Counted from the first letter of the stretch, positions 34,582 through 43,378 are shown. The stretch is DNA of 64,000 bases from Deferrivibrio essentukiensis (GCF_020480685.1 NZ_JAJAFU010000007.1:20117-84116), one strand, 5' to 3'. Numbers and translations: made by a program. Notes: generated by a model not told the origin, from the letters alone.

Positions 34582-35221
34582 TTTGGGTATCCCCCTTAGC
34601 ATTCAAAAGCTCTTTTTCTATACTTACAACTCTATCAATTATACATTCTATAGCCTTTGCAACCGGGTCAGGAAGATTGCTATGATCAAAATCAACCTTT
34701 TTATCTCCTGAGACTATTCTTCCTGGAATTCCTACAACTGTAGAGTTTGGCGGAACTTCTTTAACTACTACTGAGTTTGAGCCTATCTTTGAGTTATCAC
34801 CCACTTTAAAAGGTCCAAGTATTTTAGCCCCTGAGCCGATTACCACATTATTCCCTATAGTGGGGTGTCTTTTCCCCTTATTAAGACTTACTCCGCCAAG
34901 TGTTACTCCGTGATATATTGTAACGTTATCACCTATTTCCGCAGTTTCCCCTATAACAACTCCCATACCGTGATCAATAAAGAAATTTTTACCTATTTTT
35001 GCTCCCGGGTGGATTTCAATACCTGTAAAAAATCTACCTAAATGGGATACAAATCTTCCCAAAAAGTAAAATTCTTTTCTCCAAAGCCAGTTTGCTACTC
35101 TGTGAAAAAGTATTGCGTGAAAACCAGGATAACAAAATATTACTTCCAATACGCTTCTGGCCGCGGGGTCCCTTTCAAAAATTGTATCAATTTCTTCTCT
35201 AAGTGTCTTTAAAATTTTCAC
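34559..35221 (-). CDS. cysE: serine O-acetyltransferase
   Basis: A 220-residue hexapeptide-repeat enzyme making O-acetylserine for cysteine synthesis. The helical N-terminal domain includes [31 protein letters not shown]; the left-handed beta helix starts at [19 protein letters not shown] and has [17 protein letters not shown] and [23 protein letters not shown] prefer a GTG start at 35221 with AGG four bases upstream, because the in-frame TTG at 35254 lies at the T run of the preceding terminator. It supplies cysteine to the desulfurase encoded two genes on. Confidence 0.9.
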   Translation of the reverse strand: MKILKTLREEIDTIFERDPAARSVLEVIFCYPGFHAILFHRVANWLWRKEFYFLGRFVSHLGRFFTGIEIHPGAKIGKNFFIDHGMGVVIGETAEIGDNVTIYHGVTLGGVSLNKGKRHPTIGNNVVIGSGAKILGPFKVGDNSKIGSNSVVVKEVPPNSTVVGIPGRIVSGDKKVDFDHSNLPDPVAKAIECIIDRVVSIEKELLNAKGDTQNENNNKE

Positions 35222-35249
35222 AAATCCTACCCTGGTAGTAGTAAATGTA

Positions 35250-35289
35250 TTCAAAAAAATACCTGTATTGCCAAGACAATACAGGTATT
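35250..35289 (-). terminator. intrinsic terminator between ferredoxin and cysE
   Basis: AATACCTGTATTG (35258-35270) pairs perfectly with 35277-35289 around a six-base loop; on the minus strand a seven-base T run follows. It ends the ferredoxin transcript right before cysE. Confidence 0.82.
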
Positions 35290-35302
35290 CTATAAAGATT
35301 AA

Positions 35303-35485
<183 letters not shown>

Positions 35486-35630
35486 TTAGATTGTATATAG
35501 ATTAATAGTTACCAACTCGTGTATTGTCAACAAAAATTTTATTAAAATTCAAGTTTGATTTATCTCCATTTGGGGTTGCATTTTAATAAAATAGAATATA
35601 TTAACCCTAAAAATAAATTTGGAGGACTTT

Positions 35631-35969
35631 ATGGTTGATGGAAATATTAAGTTTGTTAAGCTTGTTTCAGGTGACTCAGTTATGGGAAAATTAGAGGATG
35701 GGAAATTAAAAGATGTTGTCCAAATTCAGGCAATCCCTGCTGGCGGTGGGGTTCAGCTTGCAATTCTTCCTTTTGGGTTTCCATTTGAAGAGGAGGTAGG
35801 CGGAGAAATAAAAGAAGAACATATTTTGTATGAATACCAAAAAGTTCCGGAGGAACTTGTTAATAAATATCTGGAAACTAAAAGCAATATCAAGATTGCA
35901 AGCAGTATTCCTGATGTAGGACCACTTGGAGGTGGCAAAAGTTCAGGTGGCAGCGGAATTATACTCTAA
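35631..35969 (+). CDS. small Sm-like (LSm-type) domain protein, function unknown
   Basis: A 112-residue protein starting at the ATG at 35631 behind GGAGGA. Residues 5-70 (IKFVKLVSGDSVMGKLEDGKLKDVV, then QLAILPFGFPFEE and EEHILYEYQKVPEELVNKY) follow the pattern of Sm-like small proteins known mainly from phages and cyanobacteria, where KLxSGExVIGK is followed by a beta-rich core. The tail is Gly/Ser-rich (GPLGGGKSSGGSGIIL). It has none of the Hfq signature residues. RNA binding is possible but unproven. A Nudix gene follows after nine bases. Confidence 0.5.
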   Translation: MVDGNIKFVKLVSGDSVMGKLEDGKLKDVVQIQAIPAGGGVQLAILPFGFPFEEEVGGEIKEEHILYEYQKVPEELVNKYLETKSNIKIASSIPDVGPLGGGKSSGGSGIIL

Positions 35970-35978
35970 TGGTCTACA

Positions 35979-36521
35979 ATGGATAGTCACTGGAAAAAAT
36001 TAAATACACACAGAGAGTATCTTGATAGGGTACTCTCTGTGGAACATCGTGAGTTTTATTTTGCCAAAGAAAATGCCTCAATGAACTTTACTGTGGTAAA
36101 TACTAATGATTGGGTTACCATTATTCCCATAACACTTGATGATAAATTTGTTTTGGTGAAGCAGTTTAGAGTAGGCACTGAAGAAACTACATATGAATTT
36201 CCTGGCGGTGCCGTTAATAAAGGTGAAGATAAATTAAAAGCGGCTCTCAGAGAATTGAGAGAGGAGACCGGCATTGAACCAATAGAGATAAAACTATTAG
36301 GTGAGATTCATCCTAACCCTGCCTTTATGAGTAACAAAGCTTATGTCTATCTTGCAAAGGGGTGTGAGTTTAAATATGATTTGAATTTGGATATGTTTGA
36401 GGATATTGAATTGATAACACTGACTAAAAATGAATTGGAAGATTATATAAGAAGTGGTATGATAAAGCATAGCATAGTATTGGCTGCTTATTCTTTATTT
36501 TTGGTTGATAACAAAGTTTGA
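35979..36521 (+). CDS. Nudix hydrolase (ADP-ribose pyrophosphatase-like)
   Basis: A 180-residue enzyme with a perfect Nudix box, GX5EX7REXXEEXG, in GGAVNKGEDKLKAALRELREETGI (about residues 74-97). The upstream FVLVKQFRVGTEETTYEFPGG block and the later NPAFMSNKAYVYLAKGC match the ADP-ribose pyrophosphatase (NudF-like) group. It splits ADP-ribose or ADP-sugars to AMP and sugar phosphate. The ribosome site is weak. The next gene begins about nine bases past its stop, with a ribosome site that overlaps that stop. Confidence 0.88.
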   Translation: MDSHWKKLNTHREYLDRVLSVEHREFYFAKENASMNFTVVNTNDWVTIIPITLDDKFVLVKQFRVGTEETTYEFPGGAVNKGEDKLKAALRELREETGIEPIEIKLLGEIHPNPAFMSNKAYVYLAKGCEFKYDLNLDMFEDIELITLTKNELEDYIRSGMIKHSIVLAAYSLFLVDNKV

Positions 36522-36529
36522 GGTAGTTT

Positions 36530-37327
36530 ATTTACCGAGAAATTAAAAAATATAAAATTTACTTTATAGATTTCTTCCTTATAGGATTTATAATAGTATC
36601 ATCATTTTTACTGTTAAGGAATCTATCTGAAAACCTCGGATATAACTGGCAATTTTATCGTATTTGGGAATATTTAATAAAAGAAACCGAAAATGGATAT
36701 GAATTTGGTATTTTAATAAAAGGTCTCTTTATTACATTGGAAGTATCTGCTATTAGTCTGATTTTATCTTTTATATTTGGACTTTTCAGTGCACTTTTCA
36801 GCATATCAAACTCTTTTATGTTGAAATTTTTATCTACTTTCTATGTGGAGACTATAAGAAATACTCCGTTATTGATTCAAATATTTTTTAATTACTTTGT
36901 AATTTCACCTATTTTTGATATATCGCCGTTTGTGACAGCAATACTTACACTAAGCCTATTTGAGGGGGCGTATGCATCTGAAATTATAAGAGGCGGGATA
37001 AACTCTATCCCTTTGGGACAGTATGAAGCAGCGAGAAGTCTGGGGTTAACTGAATATCAAATGTACCGGTTTATTGTTTTGCCCCAGGCATTAAAAAATG
37101 TGGCACCCCCCCTTGCAAGTCAAGGTATCTCTCTTATTAAAGATTCATCTCTTATAAGTACGATTTCTGTTTATGAGTTGACACTTTATGGGCAAGCAAT
37201 AGTTAGTGAGACATTCTTGAGCTTTGAAGTATGGTTTACAATTGCTTTGATATATCTTATAATAAATGTGATATTGTCGGCTGGGATTAAAATATTTTCA
37301 AAAAAAGTCGCAAGGAGTGCAATATGA
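36530..37327 (+). CDS. polar amino-acid ABC transporter permease with probable ATT start codon
   Basis: A HisM/GlnP-family permease. The reading frame is open from 36527 and contains no ATG, GTG or TTG before 36737, yet translation of 36530-36737 aligns with the N-terminus of the paralogous permease at 38143: YNWQFYRIWEYLIKETENGYEFGILIKGLF here against YHWQWHRVVDYIINKDEKGYHFGLLSKGLF there. An ATT at 36530 lies five bases after GAGGT (36520-36524), which overlaps the Nudix stop, so ATT is the best start (265 residues). The EAA loop is EAARSLGLTEYQMYRFIVLPQA. It overlaps the binding-protein gene by four bases. A base error in the sequence is the alternative. Confidence 0.78.
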   Translation: MYREIKKYKIYFIDFFLIGFIIVSSFLLLRNLSENLGYNWQFYRIWEYLIKETENGYEFGILIKGLFITLEVSAISLILSFIFGLFSALFSISNSFMLKFLSTFYVETIRNTPLLIQIFFNYFVISPIFDISPFVTAILTLSLFEGAYASEIIRGGINSIPLGQYEAARSLGLTEYQMYRFIVLPQALKNVAPPLASQGISLIKDSSLISTISVYELTLYGQAIVSETFLSFEVWFTIALIYLIINVILSAGIKIFSKKVARSAI

Positions 37328-38142
37328 AAAAACTGTTAAGCATTATTATTGTATTACTAATTATGTTTGGAGCAAGTGCTTATGCTGACTCTGTAAGAGA
37401 AAATCTTACAAAAGAGAGCACAGTAGAGAAGATTTTAAAAAGAGGGTATATTAAGGTAGGGATGTCTACTTTTGTACCATGGGCGATGCAGGATAAAAAT
37501 GGAAATCTAATCGGCTTTGAAATTGATGTGGCCAAAAGACTGGCTCAGGACATGGGGGTAAAAGTTGAATTTATTCCTACTAAATGGTCAGGAATTATTC
37601 CTGCTCTTTTGACAGGTAAGTATGATGTGATTATCGGAGGTATGGGAATTACGCCTGAAAGGAATAAAAAAGTCAATTTTACTATCCCTTACGATTACTC
37701 AGGTATGTCTATCGTAGCACATAAGAAAAAGGCTGAGGGCTTTAATAAATTGGAAGATTTTAATAAAAATGATGTTGTTATTGCTGTGAGAATCGGCACT
37801 ACTGCTGAAAGCGCAGTCAAAAAATATTTGCCTAATGCCAAGCTTAAACTTTTTGACGATGAATCACAAGCAATTCAAGAGCTTTTGACAGGTCGCGTGC
37901 ATGCTGTAGTTGCTTCTGCTCCAATGCCTGCATTTCAAGCGATAGAGCATAGTGATAAACTTTTTCTCCCGTTTAAGGAAACATTTACAAAAGAGCCTAT
38001 TGCATTTGCAATAAGAAAGGGTGATGTGGATACTTTAAATTATTTCAACAGCTGGATTACAATTGTAGAGTCCGAAGGTTGGCTTAAAGAGCGAAAAGAT
38101 TATTGGTTTAACTCAAAAGATTGGGAGAAACTTTTGAAATAA
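37324..38142 (+). CDS. polar amino-acid ABC transporter binding protein
   Basis: A 272-residue exported protein of SBP family 3. Signal peptide 1-21 (IIIVLLIMFGASAYA), then the family start ILKRGYIKVGMSTFVPWAMQDKNGNLIGFEIDVAKRLAQDMG (ligand-binding lobe 1) and VIIGGMGITPERNKKVNFTIPY. Ligand is a polar amino acid such as Glu, Gln, Arg or His; which one is not clear. It lies between two permease genes, overlapping the first (ATGA) and touching the second. Confidence 0.9.
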   Translation: MKKLLSIIIVLLIMFGASAYADSVRENLTKESTVEKILKRGYIKVGMSTFVPWAMQDKNGNLIGFEIDVAKRLAQDMGVKVEFIPTKWSGIIPALLTGKYDVIIGGMGITPERNKKVNFTIPYDYSGMSIVAHKKKAEGFNKLEDFNKNDVVIAVRIGTTAESAVKKYLPNAKLKLFDDESQAIQELLTGRVHAVVASAPMPAFQAIEHSDKLFLPFKETFTKEPIAFAIRKGDVDTLNYFNSWITIVESEGWLKERKDYWFNSKDWEKLLK

Positions 38143-39012
38143 ATGAAAAAAGTTAGCTTTAAAAGGATAGACATATTGGTATTGTCTATCCTTATACTTA
38201 TTGTTTTTTATATTTTTTATAGAATTAATATCTATATAGACTACCACTGGCAATGGCATAGGGTAGTCGATTATATAATTAATAAAGATGAAAAAGGATA
38301 CCATTTTGGTCTTTTGTCTAAGGGGTTATTTTATACTCTAAAACTAAGTATGTGGTCTATTATTTTTAGTATTATTTTAGGATTTATATTTGGTACTTTC
38401 AGGTCATTTAAACGACCTTTTTTCAGGTTTGGTTCTTTGATATATGTTGAGTTAAATAGAAATATCCCACCTTTAATTCTGATTTTTATATTTTATTTTT
38501 TTATAAGTGATCAAATTTTCACACTGTTTGAAGTTGAGTATTTCATAAGAAATTTGGGAAAAACAGCTCGTGAAATAATAACAATATTTTTTGCTCCGCC
38601 AAATTTGATATCATCCTTTTTTGCCGGGGTATTGGCACTTTCAGTATTTGAAAGTGCTTATATAGCTGAAATTGTTAAGGCAGGTATTGAATCTGTTGAT
38701 GTAGGACAAAAGGAGGCTGCCAAAGCATTGGGTTTATCAAAATATCAAATTTTAAGATATGTAACTATTCCGCAGGCATCCAAGGTAATAATTCCTCCCC
38801 TTAGTAACCAGTGTATTTCAACAATAAAAGATTCTTCAATTGTCTCTGTAATAGCTATCCCTGAGCTTACATTTCAGGGCATGGAGATGATGTCAGCAAC
38901 CTATTTGTCATACGAGACTTGGATTACTGTGACTTTTTTTTATTTTATTCTTACCTTTTCCCTTTCTATGCTGAATAAGAAAATTGAAAGGACTTATACT
39001 CTTAATTTCTGA
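38143..39012 (+). CDS. polar amino-acid ABC transporter permease
   Basis: A 289-residue HisM-family permease that pairs with the product of 36530-37327. N-terminal helix (ILVLSILILIVFYIFY), a periplasmic stretch, and then the permease core from about residue 65; the EAA loop is EAAKALGLSKYQILRYVTIPQASKVIIPPLSNQ. It starts directly after the binding-protein stop. No ATPase gene follows: the next gene is pstS, so an ATPase from elsewhere must drive this importer. The stop codon lies just before the pstS Pho box. Confidence 0.9.
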   Translation: MKKVSFKRIDILVLSILILIVFYIFYRINIYIDYHWQWHRVVDYIINKDEKGYHFGLLSKGLFYTLKLSMWSIIFSIILGFIFGTFRSFKRPFFRFGSLIYVELNRNIPPLILIFIFYFFISDQIFTLFEVEYFIRNLGKTAREIITIFFAPPNLISSFFAGVLALSVFESAYIAEIVKAGIESVDVGQKEAAKALGLSKYQILRYVTIPQASKVIIPPLSNQCISTIKDSSIVSVIAIPELTFQGMEMMSATYLSYETWITVTFFYFILTFSLSMLNKKIERTYTLNF

Positions 39013-39013
39013 T

Positions 39014-39064
39014 TTTACATTTATTTTACATCAAGGTTACACTTTTCTGACAATTTAATATTAT
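39014..39064 (+). promoter_or_regulatory. Pho box (four hexamers) and -10 of the pst operon
   Basis: Hexamers TTTACA (39014), TTTACA (39025), GTTACA (39036) and CTGACA (39047) repeat at exactly 11-base spacing, like the tandem PhoP/PhoB binding hexamers. TATTAT at 39059-39064 is a good -10, 17 bases after the third hexamer. PhoB encoded at 45079-45750 is the expected binder. Confidence 0.82.
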
Positions 39065-39105
39065 TCTTCCTTATCCTAAAAAGGATAAAAAAAGGAGGAA
39101 AATGT

Positions 39106-40113
39106 ATGAAAAAAAGCTTGTTAATAGCTCTTGTATTTATGGCTTGCTTGACAGTGATAGGTGTGGCTTCTGCAAGGGATCAGATTAGGATAGTTGGCTC
39201 CAGTACGGTATACCCTTTTTCGAGTTATGTTGCTGAAGAATTTGGAGCAACAACTAATTTTAAAACCCCTGTGGTTGAATCAACAGGTTCAGGTGGCGGT
39301 CATAAATTATTTAGTGAAGGGGTAGGGGAGAAAACTCCTGATATAACCAATTCATCAAGAAGAATCAAAGAGAAAGAGTTGAAAAATAATATTGAAAAAG
39401 GGATTGAAACCATTGAAGTTAAAATAGGTTTTGATGGGATAGTTTTGGCTCAAAATAAAGATTCAAGTGATTTAAAACTTTCTAGAAAAGATATTTTGCT
39501 TGCTGTTGCAGAAGAAGTGCCGGCAAATGGTAAGCTTGTAAAAAACCCTTATAAGTATTGGAATGAAATTAATCCAAATTTGCCTAAAAGAAAAATTTTG
39601 ATTTATGGTCCACCTACATCTTCAGGTACAAGAGATGCTTTTGAAGAGTTGGCGCTGGAAGAAGCTTCTAAAAAGATAAAAGAATATGGTGGAAAGTATT
39701 CAAAAATTAGGACTGATGGAGTCTATGTCCCAGCAGGTGAAAATGATAACTTAATTGTTCAAAGGCTTGTTAAAGATAAAGAAGCTGTCGGTATATTTGG
39801 ATACAGTTTCCTTGAAGAAAACAGTGACAGACTAAAAGGTGCTACAGTGGACGGGTATGAGCCAACTTTTGAAAATATATCTTCCGGAAAATACCCCATA
39901 TCAAGAAGCCTATATTTTTATGTCAAAAAGAACCACTTAGGCAAAATACCTGGTATTGAGGAGTATGTTGACCTTTTTGTAAGTGAGAAAATTATTGGCG
40001 GTAGGGGAGTTTTAAAAAGGATAGGTCTTATCCCGTTGCCAAAGGCTGACAGGGAAAAAATAAGAGCAGAGTGGAAAAGTAGAAAAGTATTGACTATAAG
40101 TGATATAAAATAA
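39106..40113 (+). CDS. pstS: phosphate-binding protein PstS
   Basis: A 335-residue periplasmic phosphate-binding protein. Signal peptide 1-23 (ALVFMACLTVIGVASA), then IRIVGSSTVYPFSSYVAEEFG, the phosphate-binding start. STGSGGGHKLFSEG, DITNSSRRIKEKEL and the ring GPPTSSGTRDAFEELALEEA supply other contacts. It is the long form related to DING/PstS proteins of marine and deep-branching bacteria. A strong AGGAGG precedes the ATG. A short hairpin (TTATCC/GGATAA near 39070-39086) lies in the leader. Confidence 0.93.
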   Translation: MKKSLLIALVFMACLTVIGVASARDQIRIVGSSTVYPFSSYVAEEFGATTNFKTPVVESTGSGGGHKLFSEGVGEKTPDITNSSRRIKEKELKNNIEKGIETIEVKIGFDGIVLAQNKDSSDLKLSRKDILLAVAEEVPANGKLVKNPYKYWNEINPNLPKRKILIYGPPTSSGTRDAFEELALEEASKKIKEYGGKYSKIRTDGVYVPAGENDNLIVQRLVKDKEAVGIFGYSFLEENSDRLKGATVDGYEPTFENISSGKYPISRSLYFYVKKNHLGKIPGIEEYVDLFVSEKIIGGRGVLKRIGLIPLPKADREKIRAEWKSRKVLTISDIK

Positions 40114-40123
40114 AATGACTAAC

Positions 40124-40143
40124 TGGGCTGGTTAAACAGCCCA
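40124..40143 (+). other. intercistronic hairpin between pstS and pstC
   Basis: TGGGCTG (40124-40130) and CAGCCCA (40137-40143) form a seven-base stem with a six-base loop and no T run. It may stabilise the pstS message over the permease genes. Confidence 0.5.
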
Positions 40144-40165
40144 ATCTTAAGTTTAATGGGGTAAT

Positions 40166-41404
40166 ATGACTGAGATATTTTTTTATATATTTTTGATATG
40201 TATATTTTTGATACTTTTTGTAGGGCACTATTTGGGCATAAAAAAAGCTTTACTTTTGGAATCAGTAAATGAATTAAAATCAAGACCTTATTATTATGGC
40301 TGGTATTGCCTATTGTGGATGAGTGTACCGGCCTTTTTGTTTTATGTAATTTTATCAATTTTGTCATTTTATAAGTTACTATATTTTCCTCCTTTTTTAA
40401 CATATATTTTTACCTTTTTGTTTGTGATTGTAGGTCTTTTATTAAGTCTTATAAATATTAGTCCTAAATTAAATGCAAGAGCTAAAGTGGAAAAGTTTAT
40501 AGATATAATTCTTCTTATATGCGCTGTTATTACAATATTGGTTACGATAGGGATTGTGCTTTCAATATTTTTTGAGTCCCTGAAATTTTTTAGAAACGTA
40601 AACATATTTGACTTTATTTTTGGCACAAAATGGGAGCCTGATACAGCATTTTTAGGTGGTGCAGGTAGGGGTGATGAAATGGTTGCTGAACCAAAATTTG
40701 GTTCTGTTCCACTTTTTGCCGGTACTGCAATGATTACTTTGATAGCAATGCTCGTAGCTGTGCCTTCGGGACTTTTTAGTGCAATATATCTTTCCGAGTA
40801 TGCATCTAAAAATGTTAGAAAAAGGGTTAAGCCTTTACTTGAAATTTTGGCTGGGATACCTACCGTTGTTTACGGTTTTTTCGCAGCAATAACCGTAAGC
40901 CCTATGGTGGTCAAAATAGCAGAATCATTAGGTCTTAAGGCAGAATACACAAATGCACTTTCCCCGGGGATTGTTATGGGGATAATGATAATTCCGTATA
41001 TCTCCTCTTTGTCTGATGATGTCATAAATGCAGTACCAAAAAGCTTAAGAGAGGGGTCATTGGCACTTGGAACAACTAAGTCTGAAACAATAAAGCATGT
41101 AGTTTTGCCCGCTGCATTGCCCGGCATTTTTTCAGCTGTTATACTGGCGGTTTCAAGGGCAATAGGGGAAACAATGATAGTAGTGATGGCTGCAGGACTT
41201 AGACCTAATCTTACATTGAATCCTTTGGAAGGGATGACAACGGTAACAGTCAGAATTGTAGATGCACTGGTAGGTGATCAAGAGTTTGGCAGTCTCGAAA
41301 CTTTATCGGCATTTGGTTTGGGATTTGTCTTGTTGTTAATAACTCTGATTTTAAATATATTTTCTATGAAAATCGTTAGGCGTTTCAGAGAAAAGTACGA
41401 TTAA
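40166..41404 (+). CDS. pstC: phosphate ABC transporter permease PstC (long form)
   Basis: A 412-residue inner-membrane protein, about 100 residues longer than E. coli PstC. The extra N-terminal part (residues 1-100) has three hydrophobic helices separated by a short loop (LLESVNELKSRPYYYGWY). The core contains PKFGSVPLFAGTAMITLIAMLVAVPSGLFSAIYLSEYAS, EILAGIPTVVYGFFA and EGSLALGTTKSETIKHVVLPAALPGIFSAVILAVSRAIGET, which are typical. It heads the membrane part of the pst operon after pstS. Confidence 0.93.
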   Translation: MTEIFFYIFLICIFLILFVGHYLGIKKALLLESVNELKSRPYYYGWYCLLWMSVPAFLFYVILSILSFYKLLYFPPFLTYIFTFLFVIVGLLLSLINISPKLNARAKVEKFIDIILLICAVITILVTIGIVLSIFFESLKFFRNVNIFDFIFGTKWEPDTAFLGGAGRGDEMVAEPKFGSVPLFAGTAMITLIAMLVAVPSGLFSAIYLSEYASKNVRKRVKPLLEILAGIPTVVYGFFAAITVSPMVVKIAESLGLKAEYTNALSPGIVMGIMIIPYISSLSDDVINAVPKSLREGSLALGTTKSETIKHVVLPAALPGIFSAVILAVSRAIGETMIVVMAAGLRPNLTLNPLEGMTTVTVRIVDALVGDQEFGSLETLSAFGLGFVLLLITLILNIFSMKIVRRFREKYD

Positions 41405-41415
41405 GGTGGTTATTA

Positions 41416-42579
41416 ATGTCCGTTAAAAATATTCAAAGTAAGTTAAATAGGAAAAGATATTTTAAGGAAAAGGTTTTTAGGTTTTATGGAATAATTGCCC
41501 TTGTGATTTCATTTCTATTTTTGCTTACATTTTTTGGTAATATGATTGGCAAAGGTTATTCTGCATTAAGACAAGCTAAAATTTATACTACAATAACTAT
41601 TACTCCTGAAGTCTTGGAAGACCCTTCCTATGCATTTCCTGAGAACGAATACTATTTTGTTAGTCGGGATGAAATAAGAAGATTGCCGCTAATGATTCAA
41701 AATTCTAGCGGTATGATGAATAAAACCTTCAAAAAATGGGTTACAGCTGACTCCGAGGTGGATCAATATTTAAAGGGGAAGCCCTCAAGACTAAAGAATA
41801 TGGATAAAAAGTATATTGATAAGCTAAAAGAGGAGGGGAGAGTCAGACTATTTTTCAACTGGGGATTTTTCACAAACGGTGACTCTAATCTTCCTGAAAT
41901 AGCTGGTATCAAAGCCGCCGTGTTTGGAACTATTTATGTGGTAATTATTACAATTTTGGTAAGTGTCCCTATCGGTATTGCCACTGCAATTTATTTAGAA
42001 GAGTATGCAAAAGATAATTTCCTGACAAGGATAATAGAGGTTAATATTAACAATTTGGCAGCCATCCCTTCAATTATTTACGGTCTTTTGGGACTTGCTA
42101 TATTTATAAATTTTTTACATGTACCAAGGTCTTCAGCTCTTGCAGGCGGGCTTACTTTGGGTATCATGAATTTGCCCGTGATAGTTATTAGTGCCAGGGC
42201 AGCAATAAAATCAGTTCCACCTTCAATAAGGGAAGCAGCATATGGTGTAGGTGCATCAAAGCTACAGGTCATATGGCATCACATTCTTCCCCTTGCTATC
42301 CCAGGAATTTTGACTGGTTTTATTATAGGTCTTGCCAGATCAATCGGCGAGACAGCTCCACTTCTTATTGTAGGGATGGTTGCATATATCCCTGATGCAC
42401 CATCAAGCTTTACTCAGTCCACAACTGTATTGCCGGCACAGATTTATAATTGGTCTACGGCATCTTTGAGGGCATTTACGGAAAAGACCGCACTTGCCAT
42501 TTTAGTTTTGCTAACGGTAATGTTGTTTTTAAATGCCATTGCTATTTGGCTTAGAAATAAATATGAAAAACAGTGGTAA
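41416..42579 (+). CDS. pstA: phosphate ABC transporter permease PstA
   Basis: A 387-residue permease, longer than the usual 280-300 because of a soluble insert between the first two helices (about residues 50-150, including EDPSYAFPENEYYFVSRDEIRRLPLM). The core has VFGTIYVVIITILVSVPIGIATAIYLEEYA, NNLAAIPSIIYGLLGLAIF and EAAYGVGASKLQVIWHHILPLAIPGILTGFIIGLARSIGETAPLL. The insert should lie in the periplasm, near PstS. GGTGG lies just before the ATG. Confidence 0.93.
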   Translation: MSVKNIQSKLNRKRYFKEKVFRFYGIIALVISFLFLLTFFGNMIGKGYSALRQAKIYTTITITPEVLEDPSYAFPENEYYFVSRDEIRRLPLMIQNSSGMMNKTFKKWVTADSEVDQYLKGKPSRLKNMDKKYIDKLKEEGRVRLFFNWGFFTNGDSNLPEIAGIKAAVFGTIYVVIITILVSVPIGIATAIYLEEYAKDNFLTRIIEVNINNLAAIPSIIYGLLGLAIFINFLHVPRSSALAGGLTLGIMNLPVIVISARAAIKSVPPSIREAAYGVGASKLQVIWHHILPLAIPGILTGFIIGLARSIGETAPLLIVGMVAYIPDAPSSFTQSTTVLPAQIYNWSTASLRAFTEKTALAILVLLTVMLFLNAIAIWLRNKYEKQW

Positions 42580-42594
42580 ATGGAGATGAATAAT

Positions 42595-43353
42595 ATGAAT
42601 ATTAAGATGTCAGCAACAAATGTAAATTTTTATTATGGTGAGTTTAAGGCACTTAAAAATATAAATATTAATTTTTACGAAAATAATGTTACAGCACTTA
42701 TTGGGCCTTCCGGCTGCGGCAAAAGTACATTTCTAAGGTGTCTTAACAGGATGAATGATCTGATTGATGATACAAAAGTAGAAGGTGAAATTTTGTTGGA
42801 CAATGAAAATATTTATGATGCTGATGTAGATGTAGTAGAGCTGAGAAAAAAGATAGGGATGGTGTTTCAAAAGCCGAACCCTTTTCCTAAATCGATTTAT
42901 GATAATATTGCTTATGGACCAAAAATACACGGTATGGCAAATAAAGGTGCTGAAATGGATGAACTTGTTGAAAGTTCTCTAAAAAAAGCCTTCTTATGGG
43001 ATGAGGTAAAGGACAGATTACATGCTCCTGCCACGGCACTTTCAGGTGGACAACAGCAGCGACTTTGTATTGCAAGAGCAATAGCTATGAGACCTGATAT
43101 AATCCTTATGGATGAGCCTGCATCAGCACTTGATCCTATTGCTACTCAGAAAATAGAGGATTTGATTTTTGAGCTTAAAAATAATTTTACAATCATTATT
43201 GTGACGCACAGTATGCAGCAAGCTGCAAGAGTCTCCGATTTTACTGCATTTTTTTATATGGGTAATTTAATAGAATTTGGTAAAACAGATGAAATTTTTA
43301 CAAAACCTAAATTAAAACAGACGGAAGATTATATAACCGGTAGATTTGGATAA
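42595..43353 (+). CDS. pstB: phosphate ABC transporter ATPase PstB
   Basis: A 252-residue ATPase. Walker [22 protein letters not shown], the PstB-specific [24 protein letters not shown], signature [19 protein letters not shown], Walker [12 protein letters not shown] and switch His VTHSMQQA. I place the start at the ATG at 42595, nine bases after GGAG; an ATG at 42580 would have no ribosome site. It completes pstSCAB; phoR converges from the other side 26 bases further on, with no clear terminator between. Confidence 0.96.
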   Translation: MNIKMSATNVNFYYGEFKALKNININFYENNVTALIGPSGCGKSTFLRCLNRMNDLIDDTKVEGEILLDNENIYDADVDVVELRKKIGMVFQKPNPFPKSIYDNIAYGPKIHGMANKGAEMDELVESSLKKAFLWDEVKDRLHAPATALSGGQQQRLCIARAIAMRPDIILMDEPASALDPIATQKIEDLIFELKNNFTIIIVTHSMQQAARVSDFTAFFYMGNLIEFGKTDEIFTKPKLKQTEDYITGRFG

Positions 43354-43378
43354 AATTTATTTTGCAATTTAAAAGAGG

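Noticed and set aside
36737..37327. Permease starting at the TTG at 36737
   Set aside because: It would remove the first membrane helix and about 69 residues that align with the paralogous permease; the upstream frame is open and has a ribosome site before ATT.
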